The translations under genes were made by a program, and so were the position numbers. From the NCBI GenBank assembly GCA_963727245.1, contig CAVSFO010000009.1:434001-498000 (forward strand): a stretch of DNA of 64,000 nucleotides, in the 5' to 3' direction. The notes under the pieces were generated by a model. That model was given only the letters and a program-made list of their open reading frames with translations. It was not told the origin of the DNA and searched no databases. Positions 9,501-19,669 of this stretch are shown here, one piece after another. The stretch's first letter is position 1. The number at the start of each line of letters is the position of its first letter. The DNA is from JBKQVT01 sp963727245 (GTDB lineage: Bacteria > Planctomycetota > Planctomycetia > Pirellulales > Thermoguttaceae).

Positions 9501-10858
9501 GCTATGTCAATCTCCAGAACGCTTTGAAGATGATCGAGGAGAACCTCGCCAGCGGCGAGCTGTCCGCCGAGGACATGCGGGCCAAGGCCACCTTTCTGGG
9601 AGTCGATCCCCGCCGCGTCAAGCGAGTGGAGGCGGCCGCCACCCTGGAGAAGCTGCTGCGCAGCGAAGAACTCGCCACGCCCGAGGACCGCTTCACCTTG
9701 GCGCGGCTCTATCTCTACCTGGGGGACATTGCCAAGTTCCGCGAGCAGATGCGGGTGTTGCTGGCCAAGGACAGCAAGAACATCCGCTTCATTTCCGTCT
9801 ATATTTCCGCCGAGCTGGAGCACAAGGAGATCACCGAGGCGGAGATTTGGCTGGGCACGTTGGAGCGACTGTACCCCGACGCGTTCGTCACGGCCTATCA
9901 TAAGGCCGACTTCCTCGTTCGCAGCAATCAGCCCGACCAGGCGATGGCGGTGTTGGAGACGTTCGTGGAGAGGCCCAACGTGCGGCCGGAAGAGACGCTG
10001 GCAGCCCAGTCCACAGTGGCGGACGCCCTGGAGGGGTTCGCCGGCCGGCTCAGCGACGCCCATCAGACGGCGGCCGCCGAGCGCTTCCTGCAAAAGGCCG
10101 AGCAGTTGTTCCGCATCTATGTCGGCCAGCGTCCGGAGGACTCGATGCTGCTGGTCGGTTTTCTGGCCCGCCGCGGACGGACGCAGGAAGCCCTCGACTT
10201 CATGGACAAGACGTGGACCGGCTGCAGCGACGTGGCGGTGACCCAGGCCCTGGAAGCCTTGGTGGCCAGCAAGCCCTCGGTTCACGAGCAATCCGGGCAT
10301 ATCGACAACCTCATCGAGGACGCCTTGAAGAAATTCGTCATCGAGGACCCCCCGAAGACGAAGAAATTCCACCGCTCGGCGCCGTTGTTGTTGATCCGCG
10401 CCAAATCCGCCGCCGAGCAGGACAACTACCCGGCGGCCGAGGGCTACTACCGCGAAATCCTCAAGAACGATCCGTACAACGCCGCCGTGCTGAACAACCT
10501 CGCCATGGTCCTGGCCGCGCAGAACGCCAAGCTCGACGAGGCGCTGACGATCATCAACAAAGCCATGGACGTCGCCGGGCCCATGTCGAGCATGCTCGAT
10601 ACCCGGGCCGTCGTCTACCTCGCCAGGAAAGACCCGGAGAAAGCCCTCGCCGACTTGGAACTCGTGCTGGCCGACGACAGCCAACCGGATCGCCTTCTCC
10701 ACCAGGCCCGGGCATACTACCTGAAGGGAGAAAGGGACCGGGCCGCCGACGTGCTGGCCCAGGCCCGAAAGGCCGGCCTGAAAGCGTCCAAGCTGGAACC
10801 TTACGAACGTCCCATCTACGAGAGGCTGCGCGAGGACCTGGAGATAGGTGTGAGATAG
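6504..10858 (+). CDS. Very large membrane-anchored TPR-repeat protein (three frameshifts)
   Basis: Read through its frameshifts, this is one protein of about 1,450 residues. It begins with a single signal-anchor (hydrophobic residues about 7-27) and is followed almost entirely by tetratricopeptide repeats. Examples are the helix pairs around AEDAFREAIRLAPGELDAYADLAALL (given here only as a position near residue 165) and the C-terminal block near 10430-10600 (YYREILKNDPYNAAVLNNL). The frame changes at about 8036 (-1), 8675 (+1) and 9025 (-1). Repeat periodicity continues through each point, so they are probably sequence errors. TPR arrays are protein-docking scaffolds. The gene lies between YdcF-like envelope genes and the WXG100 locus, and its size recalls PrsT/BcsC-type scaffold proteins of polysaccharide export; no lipobox is present. 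Confidence 0.75.
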
Positions 10859-10866
10859 GTGCGGGT

Positions 10867-10896
10867 TTGACAATTTCCCGCGGAAATGGGTACAAT
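10867..10896 (+). promoter_or_regulatory. Sigma-70-type promoter for the WXG100/FtsK locus
   Basis: TTGACA (10867-10872) and TACAAT (10891-10896) are separated by 18 bases, in the gap after the TPR gene and about 100 bases before the WXG100 start. This suggests the secretion locus is transcribed on its own. Confidence 0.65.
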
Positions 10897-10993
10897 CGAG
10901 TGAGGATGCCGGCGCACGGAACCGCCGGCGTCTGGCGCTTTTTCCTGCCGAGGTTTTTCCAGCTTCGCGTTCCGGGCGGAGGAAGGCTGTACC

Positions 10994-11266
10994 ATGCCGC
11001 AGGCCATTGTCGATCCCGAGGAATTGAGGCGATTCGCCCAGAACCTGAAGAAGTTCAACCAGGACGTTCAAGAGCGGGTCACGGCCCTGGGAATCCAACT
11101 GGATAACCTGGGCAGGACCTGGCGCGACCAGGAAAACAAGAAATTCGCCGAGGAGTTTCAGCAACACATCCAAGTCGTGTCTCGTTTCGTCGAGGTGATC
11201 GACCGGCATGTGCCGTACTTGCTTCGCAAAGCCGAAATCATCGAAGAGTACCTCCAACAACGGTAG
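10994..11266 (+). CDS. WXG100-family (ESAT-6-like) protein
   Basis: The product is 90 aa, the canonical size of WXG100 proteins: small helical-hairpin substrates or scaffolds of type VII (ESX) secretion. Seen: a first helix, then a turn with W-R-D (TWRDQENKKF at about residues 40-49) in place of W-x-G, then a second amphipathic helix ending in a Y-rich tail (IIEEYLQQR). There is no signal peptide, as expected. It is the first gene after a good promoter, followed by two helical proteins and an FtsK/EssC-type ATPase. That context supports the call strongly even though the central glycine is replaced by aspartate. Confidence 0.8.
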   Translation: MPQAIVDPEELRRFAQNLKKFNQDVQERVTALGIQLDNLGRTWRDQENKKFAEEFQQHIQVVSRFVEVIDRHVPYLLRKAEIIEEYLQQR

Positions 11267-11275
11267 GTCCGCCTC

Positions 11276-11840
11276 ATGGCCCGCGCCGCCAAGGTCACTT
11301 CGATCGATGCCGTGGTGCGGATGGCCACCGCGGTGCAGGCCTTTCGCAGCGAGGCCGGCGGCGCCTTGGACGACCTGCAACAAGAGATCCAGCGCCTTGG
11401 AATGGATCCATCACGACTGCAAGGAATACTGGGCCGACGAGGTCCGCCGCGGCTGGCAAGAGGTGACGGAAGCCCGCCTGGCATTGCAACACGCCACGAC
11501 CTACCGTCGCGTGGCCGACCATCAGCCGACCTGCGTCGACGAGAAGCGCGCCCTGGCGGCGGCCAAACGCCGCCTGCAACTCGCCCAGGAAAAGGTCGAA
11601 GCGGTGCGCCATTGGTCGCGGGTGATCGAGCGGGCGGTCGACGAGTACCGCGCCGCCCGCTCGCCCCTGGCCACCTTCCTGGAGGCCGATCTTCCCAGGG
11701 CAGTGGCGGTGCTGGACCGCATGAACGAGGCCCTGCAATCCTACGTCGCCCTCGGCGTCGCGGCCGATCCGGCGCCGGCGGCGCCGCCGGCCCCGGCGAC
11801 TCCGCCGCCGGCGGCCGCCGATACGGAGCCGCAACCATGA
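11276..11840 (+). CDS. Helical (coiled-coil) protein of the WXG100/FtsK locus (frameshifted)
   Basis: The combined frames give about 188 residues of almost pure helix, then a proline/alanine-rich tail (APPAPATPPP, near the C-terminus). The N-terminal 40 residues (from ATG 11276) are in one frame. From about 11395 the protein continues in another (EWIHHDCKEYW, DEVRRGWQEV) to the stop at 11840. One extra base, or two missing, near 11390-11402 explains this. No known domain is recognised. Its position nine bases after the WXG100 gene, and the ATGA overlap with the next gene, make it part of the same operon. Possible roles are substrate, chaperone or adaptor of the secretion ATPase. Confidence 0.6.
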
Positions 11841-12073
11841 AGGCCTGCGACCTGAGCGGCGGAGCGGCGAAACTGGAACTGGCCGCCAAGTCGTTGCGCC
11901 AGTCCAGCCGCGACATCGCGGAGTTCTGGAACGACGACAACTTCCGCGACTTTCAAGAAACCTACGTGACGGCGGTGGAACCGCACATCAAGAACCTGTT
12001 GGCCGCCGTCCGCCGGCTGGCCGAAGTCATCGCCGGCGCCGAGCACCAGTGCGGCGATCGCGACCATGGTTGA
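11837..12073 (+). CDS. Small WXG100-like helical protein
   Basis: The product (78 aa) is predicted to form two helices around an EFWNDDNFRDF turn at about residues 29-39, resembling the W-centred turn of WXG100 proteins but with asparagine/aspartate in place of glycine. No signal peptide or membrane segment is seen. Its start overlaps the previous stop as ATGA and its end overlaps the start of the ATPase gene by eight bases, so all four genes are tightly coupled. It could be the second half of a heterodimeric WXG-type pair with the 10994 gene; this is an inference from size, turn motif and context. Confidence 0.6.
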   Translation: MKACDLSGGAAKLELAAKSLRQSSRDIAEFWNDDNFRDFQETYVTAVEPHIKNLLAAVRRLAEVIAGAEHQCGDRDHG

Positions 12074-15000
12074 GCCCATGTCAGCAGACGAACCGAGGCA
12101 GCTCCTCACGGAGTTGTGCGACCTGATCGCCGAGCGCATGCCGGCCGAGAGCAACATCGCCGCCGGCGTTCAGACCCGGGATGAGGCGGCCCAGAAGTAT
12201 TGCGAAACCACCCAGCGCGAGCTCACGGAGCGCTATGAGGCCGATCGCGCCGCGGCCGAGAGCGAGTACGCCGCGGTCCGTCGCCAGGCCGTGGAGCAGT
12301 TCGAGGCAGAGCACGGCGCCACCGCGGCCGAGTACGATAAGGTCCGCCAGGACGCGGCAGCCCGCTTCGACACCGCCGAGAGCGAGGCCGAGCACGAGCG
12401 GCAGGAAGCCCACTGGGAGGCGACGACGATTGCCGAGGCGGCCAAGGGGGGTTCCGGCCTCGAGTTGCACGACATCCAGAAGGAATTGGACACGCGCTGG
12501 CAGGAGTTGCAGGCCACCGGCTGGCAGGCGGCGGAGTTGCTGCGGCGGCGCGGGCAGTGGGGGCAGTTTCCCGATCCGGCCTTCGGCGGCGCGCTCTTGG
12601 AGCGTCACCCCGCCCAGCGGTTCGTCAAGGCCCTGGAACTTGCCCGCGAACAGTACCGCGTGCTGGCTGCCCAGAAAGCGCCGCGATTTTTCAACGGGCT
12701 GTGGCCGATGATGGCCTTGTTCGTGACGCTGTGGGGCTTGTTCGTCTATCCGGCCGGCTACCTGCTCCAGTGGGAGTGGCCCTGGGTGGCCGTCAGCGGC
12801 GGCGCCGCCTTCGCCGTCTTCCTCGTCCTGCTGCTCTGGCTGCACCGCATCGCCCGGCGGCTCACCATCCGCGCCTATCTGCCGCTGCGGCGGACGCTCC
12901 TGGAGGCGGGGGCGGACCGGCCGGCCGTCCTGGAAGCGGCCAAGAAGGACTGCCGGCGGCTCTATGCCGCCATCGCCGCGCGGCACGACGCCGAGATCAA
13001 GAAGGCCGAAGAGCGCTTCGCCGCCATCATCACCGACATCACGCTTGCCAAGCGGAAGGAAGTCTACGAGGCGGAGAAAACCTACCCGCCGCGGCTGGCC
13101 GCCCTGGTGGCCCAGCGCGACCAGGTGCTGGCCGAGGCGGATGCCAAGTATCCCCGCCTGATCGCCGACTTGGAAAGCCGCGATGCCGCCGCCTCGCAGT
13201 CGCTTCGCCGCCAGCGCGACGAGACGATCGAGGCCAGCCGGCGGCAGTGCGAGCAGGAGTGGGCCGAGATGGCCGACCGCTGGCGGAGCGGCCTCGAGCG
13301 ATTCCAGGCGTCGGTGGAGCGGATCCGCGGCGGCTGCGACCGCTTGTTCTGCGGGTGGGACGCCCAGGACTGGGAGCATTGGACGCCGCCGGCCGAAATC
13401 CCGCCGGCCATCCGCTTCGGACACGGCGCCGTGCAATTGGCGCACCTCGAGGGCGGCCTGCCCGAAGACCCGCGGCTGCGGCCGCCGCAAAGCGACTTCT
13501 GCCTGCCCTTGCTGTTGCCTTTCCCGCGCCGCTCGCTGCTGCTGCTGAAAGCCGCCGGCGAAGGCCGCCCCAAGGCCGTGCGGGCCATCCAGGCGATCAT
13601 GCTGCGGATGTTGACGGCGATGCCGCCCGGCAAAGTCCGCTTCATCATCCTCGATCCGGTGGGGCTGGGCGAAAACTTCTCCGCCTTCATGCACCTGGCC
13701 GATTACGACGAGCAAGTGGTGGCCAGCCGCATCTGGACCGACAGCGGCCACATCGACCAGCGGCTGGCCGCCCTGACCGACCACATGGAAAACGTCATCC
13801 AGGTCTATTTGCGCAACGAGTTCCAGTCGATCGAGGAGTATAACCAGTTTGCCGGGGAGATGGCCGAGCCGTACCGGGTGCTGGTGGTGGCCGATTTCCC
13901 CGCCAATTTCTCCGAGGGCGCGGCGCATCGCCTGAAGAGCATCGTCCAGAGCGGCGCCCGCTGCGGCGTCTTCACGCTCTTGAGCGTCGATACCAAGCTC
14001 CCCGTGCCGCGGCAGTTCCACCTCGCCGACCTGGAGCGCCGAGGCGCTGGTGCTGGCTTGGAACGGGCAGGGCTTCGATTGGCAGCATCCCGCCTATGGC
14101 CCGCTGCCGGTGACGCCCGAGGAACCGCCCCCGGCCGAGCGCTTCACCGAGATCGTCCGCGCCGTGGGCCGCCAGGTGAAGGACATCAGCCGCGTCGAGG
14201 TCCCCTTCGAGTGCGCCGTGCCCGAGGAGTCCAAGTGGTGGACGGCCGACAGCCGCGGCGGCATCGACGTGCCCCTAGGCCGCGCCGGGGCCATGAAACT
14301 GCAAAACCTCGACCTCGGCAAGGGGACTTCGCAGCACGTCCTCATTTCCGGCAAGACGGGCTCGGGCAAGTCGACCTTGCTGCACGTGCTGATCACCAAC
14401 CTGGCCGTGCGCTACAGCCCCGACGAGATCGCCCTCTACCTCGTCGACTTCAAAAAAGGAGTGGAATTCAAGGCCTACGTCCGCTACGCGCTGCCCCACG
14501 CGCGGGTGATCGCCGTGGAGAGCGAGCGGGAATTCGGCCTCAGCGTCCTGCAGCACCTTGACGGCGAGCTGCGGCAGCGCGGCGACCTGTTCCGCAACTT
14601 GAACATCCAGGACCTCAAAGGCTACCGCGCCGCGCATCCGGAGGCCCGGCTCCCGCGCATCCTCTTGATCGTCGATGAATTCCAGGAGTTGTTCGTGGAC
14701 GACGACCGCATCGCCCAGGAGGCCGCCTTGCTGCTGGATCGGCTGGTGCGGCAAGGCCGGGCCTTCGGCATCCACGTGCTGCTGGGTTCGCAGACCTTGG
14801 GAGGGGCCTATTCCCTGGCCCGCAGCACCATCGGCCAAATGGCGGTGCGGATCGCCTTGCAGTGCAGCGAAGCCGACGCCCATCTGATCCTCAGCGAGGA
14901 GAACACGGCGGCGCGGCTGTTGACCCGCCCCGGCGAGGCGATCTATAACGACGCCAACGGCGTCTACGAGGGCAATCATCCCTTCCAGGTGGTCTGGCTC

Positions 15001-16056
15001 CCCGACAGCCAGCGCGACGACTATCTCCGCCGCATCGCCGAACTGGCCGCCCGGCGAAAGTACGCCGGCCCCCGGGCGATCGTCTTCGAGGGCAACGTGC
15101 TCTCCGATCTCAGCGAAAACGCCCCCTTGCACGAACTCCTGGCGGCGCCCTGCCGGCCTGCGGCCGCCGGCCCGCTGCGGGCCTGGCTGGGCTCGGCCGT
15201 GGCCATCGCCGAGCCCACTTCCGCCGCCTTTTTACGCCAGAGCGGCAGCAATCTGCTTCTGGCCGGGCAGCGCGAAGAGGCTGCCCTGGGCGTGATGGTC
15301 GCGGCCCTGATCGGCCTGGCGGCGCAGCAGGCGGCCTGCGGGCCGTCGCCACACGGCACCGCGCAATTCTACGTCCTCGACGGCACTCGGCCCGATGCCC
15401 CCGAGGCCGGCTACTGGCACCGCGTGGCGCCGCTGCTGCCGCACGCGATTCATGTGGGATCGGTCCGCCAGGCGCCCGAGTTGCTCGCCGAAATCGCCGC
15501 CGAGGTGACCCGCCGCCAGCAGGAAGGCGAGGACCAGGCGCCGCCGGTCTTTTTGCTCGTCTACAACCTGGGCCGATTCCGCGACCTGCGTAAAGAAGAT
15601 GAATTCAGCTTCGGCGGCTCGGACGAGGGCAAGCCCGCCAGTCCGGCCAGCCAGTTCGCGCTGGTCCTCCGCGACGGTCCGGCCGTGGGCGTCCACAGCC
15701 TCATCTGGTGCGACAGCTACAACACGCTCGGCCGCCAGTTGGATCGGCAGGGCCTGCGCGACTTCGAGATGCGCGTGCTCTTCCAAATGAACGCCACCGA
15801 CTCCGCCAACTTGATGGACAGCGCCGACGCCAGCCGTTTGGGCATGCACCGGGCGATGTATTACGACGACGCCCAAGGCCGCGCCGAAAAGCTCCGGCCT
15901 TACGGCCTGCCCAGCGACGACTGGCTGGCCTGGGTCAGTGCGCATTGCGCGCCCGGCCGGGCGAAAACTGCTGACGCGGCCGCGTCAGCGGTGCGGGCGA
16001 TTCTGGGCTTGCGGCCCTTAGGCTGTGGGGCGGGTGGTCGGTCTTGGCCCCCGTAA
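12066..16056 (+). CDS. FtsK/SpoIIIE-type (EssC/EccC-like) secretion ATPase, frameshifted
   Basis: Read through one frameshift at about 14038, this is about 1,330 aa. Order of parts: a long charged coiled coil (residues about 20-200), two membrane helices (about 211-236 and 242-264), another coiled coil, then three RecA-like ATPase units. The first (near residues 495-645, FIILDPVGLGENFSAF) lacks a Walker A. The second has an intact Walker A, GKTGSGKST (DNA 14350-14376), and Walker B, ILLIVDEFQE (near 14671). The third has a degenerate loop (GQREEAALG, near 15260). Such multi-ATPase proteins power type VII secretion and bind WXG100 tails. Here only the middle unit seems active. EccB/D/E or EssA/B partners are not nearby. 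The C-terminus runs straight into a dispersed palindrome that supplies the TAA. Confidence 0.8.
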
Positions 16057-16175
16057 CCGTTCACGGCCCAGCCATGACACTAGCCCGAAGCGCAAGCGAG
16101 GGTGGGCCGCGCCACGGTCCGGCGTTGCTTCTCCCTCGCTTGCGCTTCGGGCTAGTGTCGGACTGTGAACGGTTA
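16053..16175. repeat. Dispersed palindrome, GTAACCGTTCAC ends (copy 1)
   Basis: The element starts GTAACCGTTCAC and ends GTGAACGGTTAC. Inside are ACTAGCCCGAAGCGCAAGCG and its complement around a GCGCCACGGTCC centre. It could form an almost perfect hairpin of about 120 bases. Its second to fourth bases (TAA) are the stop codon of the upstream ATPase gene. A related, more degraded copy lies at 57840-57972 and also supplies a stop codon. Confidence 0.85.
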
Positions 16176-16330
16176 CTCGCCCCGCGCCATGCGGCCAGCC
16201 GGTGTTGGAAACCCCATTTCCGACGGCTTTCCAACGACGTGATTTCCGAGGTGGCGATCCCGGAGGCTCGCTGCCGGGAAATCAGGCAAGACGGCCAACA
16301 GCCGGTTGGGCGCTGGAAAAGGAAGGACAC
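16176..16330. other. Non-coding remainder of the gap before the SIR2 gene
   Basis: Of the 399 bases between the ATPase stop and the SIR2 start, this part holds no convincing gene. A small inverted motif, GTTGGAAACCCC..GGCTTTCCAAC, lies near 16202-16234. Confidence 0.4.
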
Positions 16331-16358
16331 TTGACGCGCGGCGATCGTTAGGTAAAGT
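16331..16358 (+). promoter_or_regulatory. Candidate promoter upstream of the SIR2-domain gene
   Basis: TTGACG (16331-16336) and TAAAGT (16353-16358) are separated by 16 bases. It is the best sigma-70-like pair in this gap and would leave a leader of about 90 bases before the GTG start. Confidence 0.5.
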
Positions 16359-16455
16359 AGGGGAAGTGCGCCGTTGGGCATGGCCATACGCTGATTGCGG
16401 AGAGATCCAGCCGATCTCGCATTGACTCCCGTTTCATCGCCTAGAGGCAACTGTC

Positions 16456-17592
16456 GTGAGCAGATACCGCCTATACATCCTTGGAGCCGGGTTTTCGCAT
16501 CCGGCAGGCCTACCTCTCGGGACAGAGCTTTGGAATGAGGTCCGGTCACGAGCGTCAAGGCTGGGCGGTCGTGCCAGCCGCTTTAACGACGATCTGGAAA
16601 CCTACCTTCGGTTCCGCCGAGAATGTGACGGTTGTGAACTCAAGCCGGACGACATAGAGTTTGAAGACTTCCTCGCATTTTTGGACCTGGAACACCACTT
16701 GGGCCTGCAGGGACGAGACGAGTGGAGCCATGAGGGCAACGAGTCACAGGTTCTTGTGAAGTGGCTGATCGGGCAGATATTAACCGAGCGAACGCCGATC
16801 GCGAAGCCACTGCCTCAACTCTATTACGACTTCGCGTCGGAATTAGGACCGGGCGACTGGATTCTGACTTTCAATAACGACGTTATCCTTGAGCGGGCTT
16901 TACAGCGTGTTGGACGGGCATATAGATTGTTCCAGTCAAGGAACAGTGCTTCTGTGCGTGTGTACGAGCCTGAAAAAGATGTGGTCGTCCTGAAACTACA
17001 TGGCTCAGTGGACTGGTTCGATAAGAGTGCGTACTTGCAAAGTGAGCAGTCGTACTCGTTCCCCTGTAGCAGGCCGCATCCTGTTTTTGGCCCCAACGTC
17101 TCAGTGCGGGTTGAACCACTTTTGGAAGGACTTCAGAAGGACGATAATCCACTCCGTACGGTTTACCGGGTTGTTGATGGGCTGGAGATTGTGTACGAGG
17201 AGTCGCCTTTCCGTGGCGCAGTGCCGTGCCTGCTCAATCCTTCAAAGGCCAAAGCTGTCTACGCAGATCGGTTCAAGGATTTCTGGTACGCAATGGGGAG
17301 GGCGGGTGGCTGGAACACGGGTGTGATAATTATAGGGTACTCGCTACCCCAGCACGACGATTACGCAAAACAGGCGCTCTTTCGGATGGTTCGGAATTAC
17401 CAGGACACATCATGGAATGAAGTGTTGTCTGGTAACCTAAAGAAGAGCCCGGTGCTACACATCGACCGTCCAGACAGCGAGAAAAGCCAAAGGTGTCTTC
17501 TTTCCCGCTTTGGGTTCATCGACTCGGACAAGGTAGTACGTCACTTTACGGGCTTTGATAAGGATGCCATGGATTTGATTCACGGTACGTGA
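16456..17592 (+). CDS. SIR2-like domain protein (possible defence NADase)
   Basis: The product (378 aa) has a SIR2_2-type Rossmann domain. Seen: LGAGFSHPAGLPLG at residues 8-21 (NAD-binding loop), TFNNDVILERAL near residue 138 (in place of the usual TTNYD), LHGSVDW near residue 181, and VIIIGYSLPQHDD near residue 290. Proteins of this family, alone or fused, deplete NAD in several anti-phage systems, while others are deacylases; catalytic identity cannot be decided here. The start is GTG with AGAGGCAA upstream. The gene is noticeably less GC-rich than its neighbours and stands alone between a repeat and a decayed transporter, which suggests horizontal arrival. No partner gene such as a TIR or ATPase is adjacent. 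Confidence 0.8.
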   Translation: MSRYRLYILGAGFSHPAGLPLGTELWNEVRSRASRLGGRASRFNDDLETYLRFRRECDGCELKPDDIEFEDFLAFLDLEHHLGLQGRDEWSHEGNESQVLVKWLIGQILTERTPIAKPLPQLYYDFASELGPGDWILTFNNDVILERALQRVGRAYRLFQSRNSASVRVYEPEKDVVVLKLHGSVDWFDKSAYLQSEQSYSFPCSRPHPVFGPNVSVRVEPLLEGLQKDDNPLRTVYRVVDGLEIVYEESPFRGAVPCLLNPSKAKAVYADRFKDFWYAMGRAGGWNTGVIIIGYSLPQHDDYAKQALFRMVRNYQDTSWNEVLSGNLKKSPVLHIDRPDSEKSQRCLLSRFGFIDSDKVVRHFTGFDKDAMDLIHGT

Positions 17593-17810
17593 CTCCTTTG
17601 AGAGGGACGCCTCGCGGAGCGACCGCCCTTCTGGATTCGCAAAGTGCTGGGATAATGGCAGAAAGGAGCGTATAGCCCCTCCACCCAAGCGGATACGAAC
17701 ATGTCCGGGTGCGCTACATTGGTCTTGCCTGACAAGCGGACGGACCCGTTTCAGGCTGCCGCGATCCGAACCTCTCCCCTCGCCATCTCGCCTCACGATA
17801 GAACTGAGAT

Positions 17811-19130
17811 ATGAATCGTATTGGTCCCAGCGCCGCCGGCGAAGATAGTTCGGCGCACACCCGCCAAACCTTCCTCTATTTCGGTTCGCTGACCCTTTTT
17901 CTCTATCTGGCAACGCCGATCGGGTACCTCGTCGACATCCAGACTTCGTTCATGTTGAAGAACCAACTGGGCGCGACGCGCGGAGCAGATCTCCACTTTC
18001 CGGCTGGTTACCGCCATTCCCATGTACTTTGCGTTCGCCTTCGGCCTGATCCGCGATGCGTGGAACCCCTTCGGTTTGCGGGACCGCGGCTACTTCCTGA
18101 TCTTCGCGCCCGGCGACCGCGATCGTATTCGTGGTGATGGCGTTTTCGCCCGTGTCCTACCGGGGACTCTACGTGGGGATGTTCCTGGCGATGCTCTTGT
18201 TCCGATTCATCGCGGCGGCTTATCAAGGGCTGATGGCCCTGATAGGCCAGGAGAAATTGATGTCCGGACGCCTGAGCGTGTTGTGGAAGTCGTCAGTTCC
18301 GTCCCCTACGTTGCCGGCGGATTGGCTTCCGGGTACATCTCCGACCATCTGCAATCCGAAATACACTTTCTTGCTGGTGGCCGGATTCGCCGTCTGCATC
18401 GGCCTGTTGGGATTCTGGAAGCCGCGTTCCGTATTCAGCCATGCCTACGATAAGCCGCAGGCCAAGGGCACGAATCTGGTGGGGGACGTCAAGCGGTTGG
18501 TGAAACATCGGGCCATTTATCCGGCGGTTCTCATCATGTTTCTATGGAGTTTCGCGCCGGGTTCGAACACTCCGCTGCAATTCTATCTGACCAATGAGCT
18601 CCACGCGTCCGATGCCGTTTATTCCTACTACAACGGGATCTTCGCCGGCGGCGTTCGTCCCGACATTCCTGCTGTATGGGTTCCTCTGCAAGAAAGTGGC
18701 GCTCAAAAAACTGCTCTGGTGGGGAACGATCATCGCGGTGCCGCAGATGATTCCGCTGGCGTTCATTCACTCGGCCAACCTCGCCCTGGTATTGGCCGTG
18801 CCGATCGGCTTGATGGGCGGCATCGCCACGGCGGCATACTACGATCTGGCCATGCGGTCCTGTCCGCCGGGCTTGCAGGGAACCTTGATGATGCTGGTCG
18901 ACGGCGTATATGTGCTGGCTGCCCGTGGCGGCGACCTGTTGGGCTCGAAGATTTACAGCAGCAGTCCGACGCATGGATTCCTCTACTGCGTCATTGCAAC
19001 GACAGCCGTCTATGCGCTGATCCTGCCTTTGATCCTCCTGGTGCCGAAAGAATTGATCGCCACTGCGGATGGCGAGCCAAACCCGAAAGTCGAAGCCGAA
19101 ATGTTGAAAGAGATCGAGGAAACATCCTGA
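17811..19130 (+). pseudogene. MFS (BT1-like) transporter, multiply frameshifted
   Basis: The pieces assemble into a protein of about 440 aa with around 11-12 membrane helices. Family-like stretches are LYFGSLTLFLYLATPIGY (helix 1), STFRLVTAIPMYFAFAFGL, FNPFGLRDRGYF-type loop (WNPFGLRDRGYF), SSVPYVAGGLASGYISDHL and MRSCPPGLQGTLMMLVDG. This fits a major facilitator of the folate/biopterin (BT1) type. At least five frame changes are needed, near 17980, 18107, 18285, 18350 and 18655. Several sit in short C or G runs (for example CCC at 18110). Five indels in 700 bases is well above the rest of the window, so real decay is possible, though local sequence error cannot be excluded. The substrate is unknown. 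Confidence 0.7.
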
Positions 19131-19669
19131 CTTGAATGGCGCGAGCGATTGTTTGCGGAGTATCGCCAGGAACGAAGCCGAACCTGGAAACGTCGTTGGC
19201 CCCTCGGGCAAAGGCGGGATGGCATTCCGTCGCTCGCAAGAACCCATACGTTTTTCGGTGTTTCGATCAAACGACCAAATTCCGGGACCGTTCCGCGGGA
19301 AGTCCTGGCGACCGCGCAGCCCCGTCACCGGTCTCGCCCGTCTCATTTGCAGTGGCGCGTATGTTGCCCCGGTAGCGGACGCGGGGCTGTGATCGGTGAT
19401 GGCGATTCTTTGACGTATACGCACGTTGGGGATGGTCCCTCCGGCGGAACGAGCCGGTTTGCCGGGGGGACAGTCCACGTCCATCGCTAGCCATCTAGCC
19501 ATTGTCAGCCTCATGGAGTAGAATCGATGGATTCGGAGGCAGCCCAGGGGGCTTGCCCGTGCGGGGCCCCTGCGGCAAGTGGGGGGCAGCGACTCGTACA
19601 GCAAGGTCGCTGATCGTTCCGGGCTCAATCGCCGCGTGCAAAGCGTCAGCAATTTTTCCAACGCGTTCC
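19131..19669. other. Gap before lepA, with one dispersed repeat
   Basis: These 539 bases show no convincing gene. A repeat shared with 23329-23375 lies at about 19391-19437, followed by CCTCCGGCGGAACGAGCCGG. The lepA frame is open upstream to 19502, but that extension has no LepA similarity. Confidence 0.5.
19391..19437. repeat. Dispersed repeat (GATTCTTTGACG..CGCACGTTGGGG), copy 1
   Basis: The stretch GGTGATGGCGATTCTT, a few variable bases, then ATACGCACGTTGGGG recurs at 23329-23375 with small changes. At the second site a further element has been inserted into it. Function unknown. Confidence 0.7.

Noticed and set aside
8939..11383. An 814-codon minus-strand open frame opposite the TPR and WXG100 genes
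   Set aside because: The plus-strand TPR periodicity and WXG100 gene explain the sequence; the antisense product has no recognisable domain.
19502..19669. N-terminal extension of lepA
   Set aside because: The extra 56 residues have no LepA similarity and start in repeat-adjacent sequence; ATG 19670 gives the standard N-terminus.
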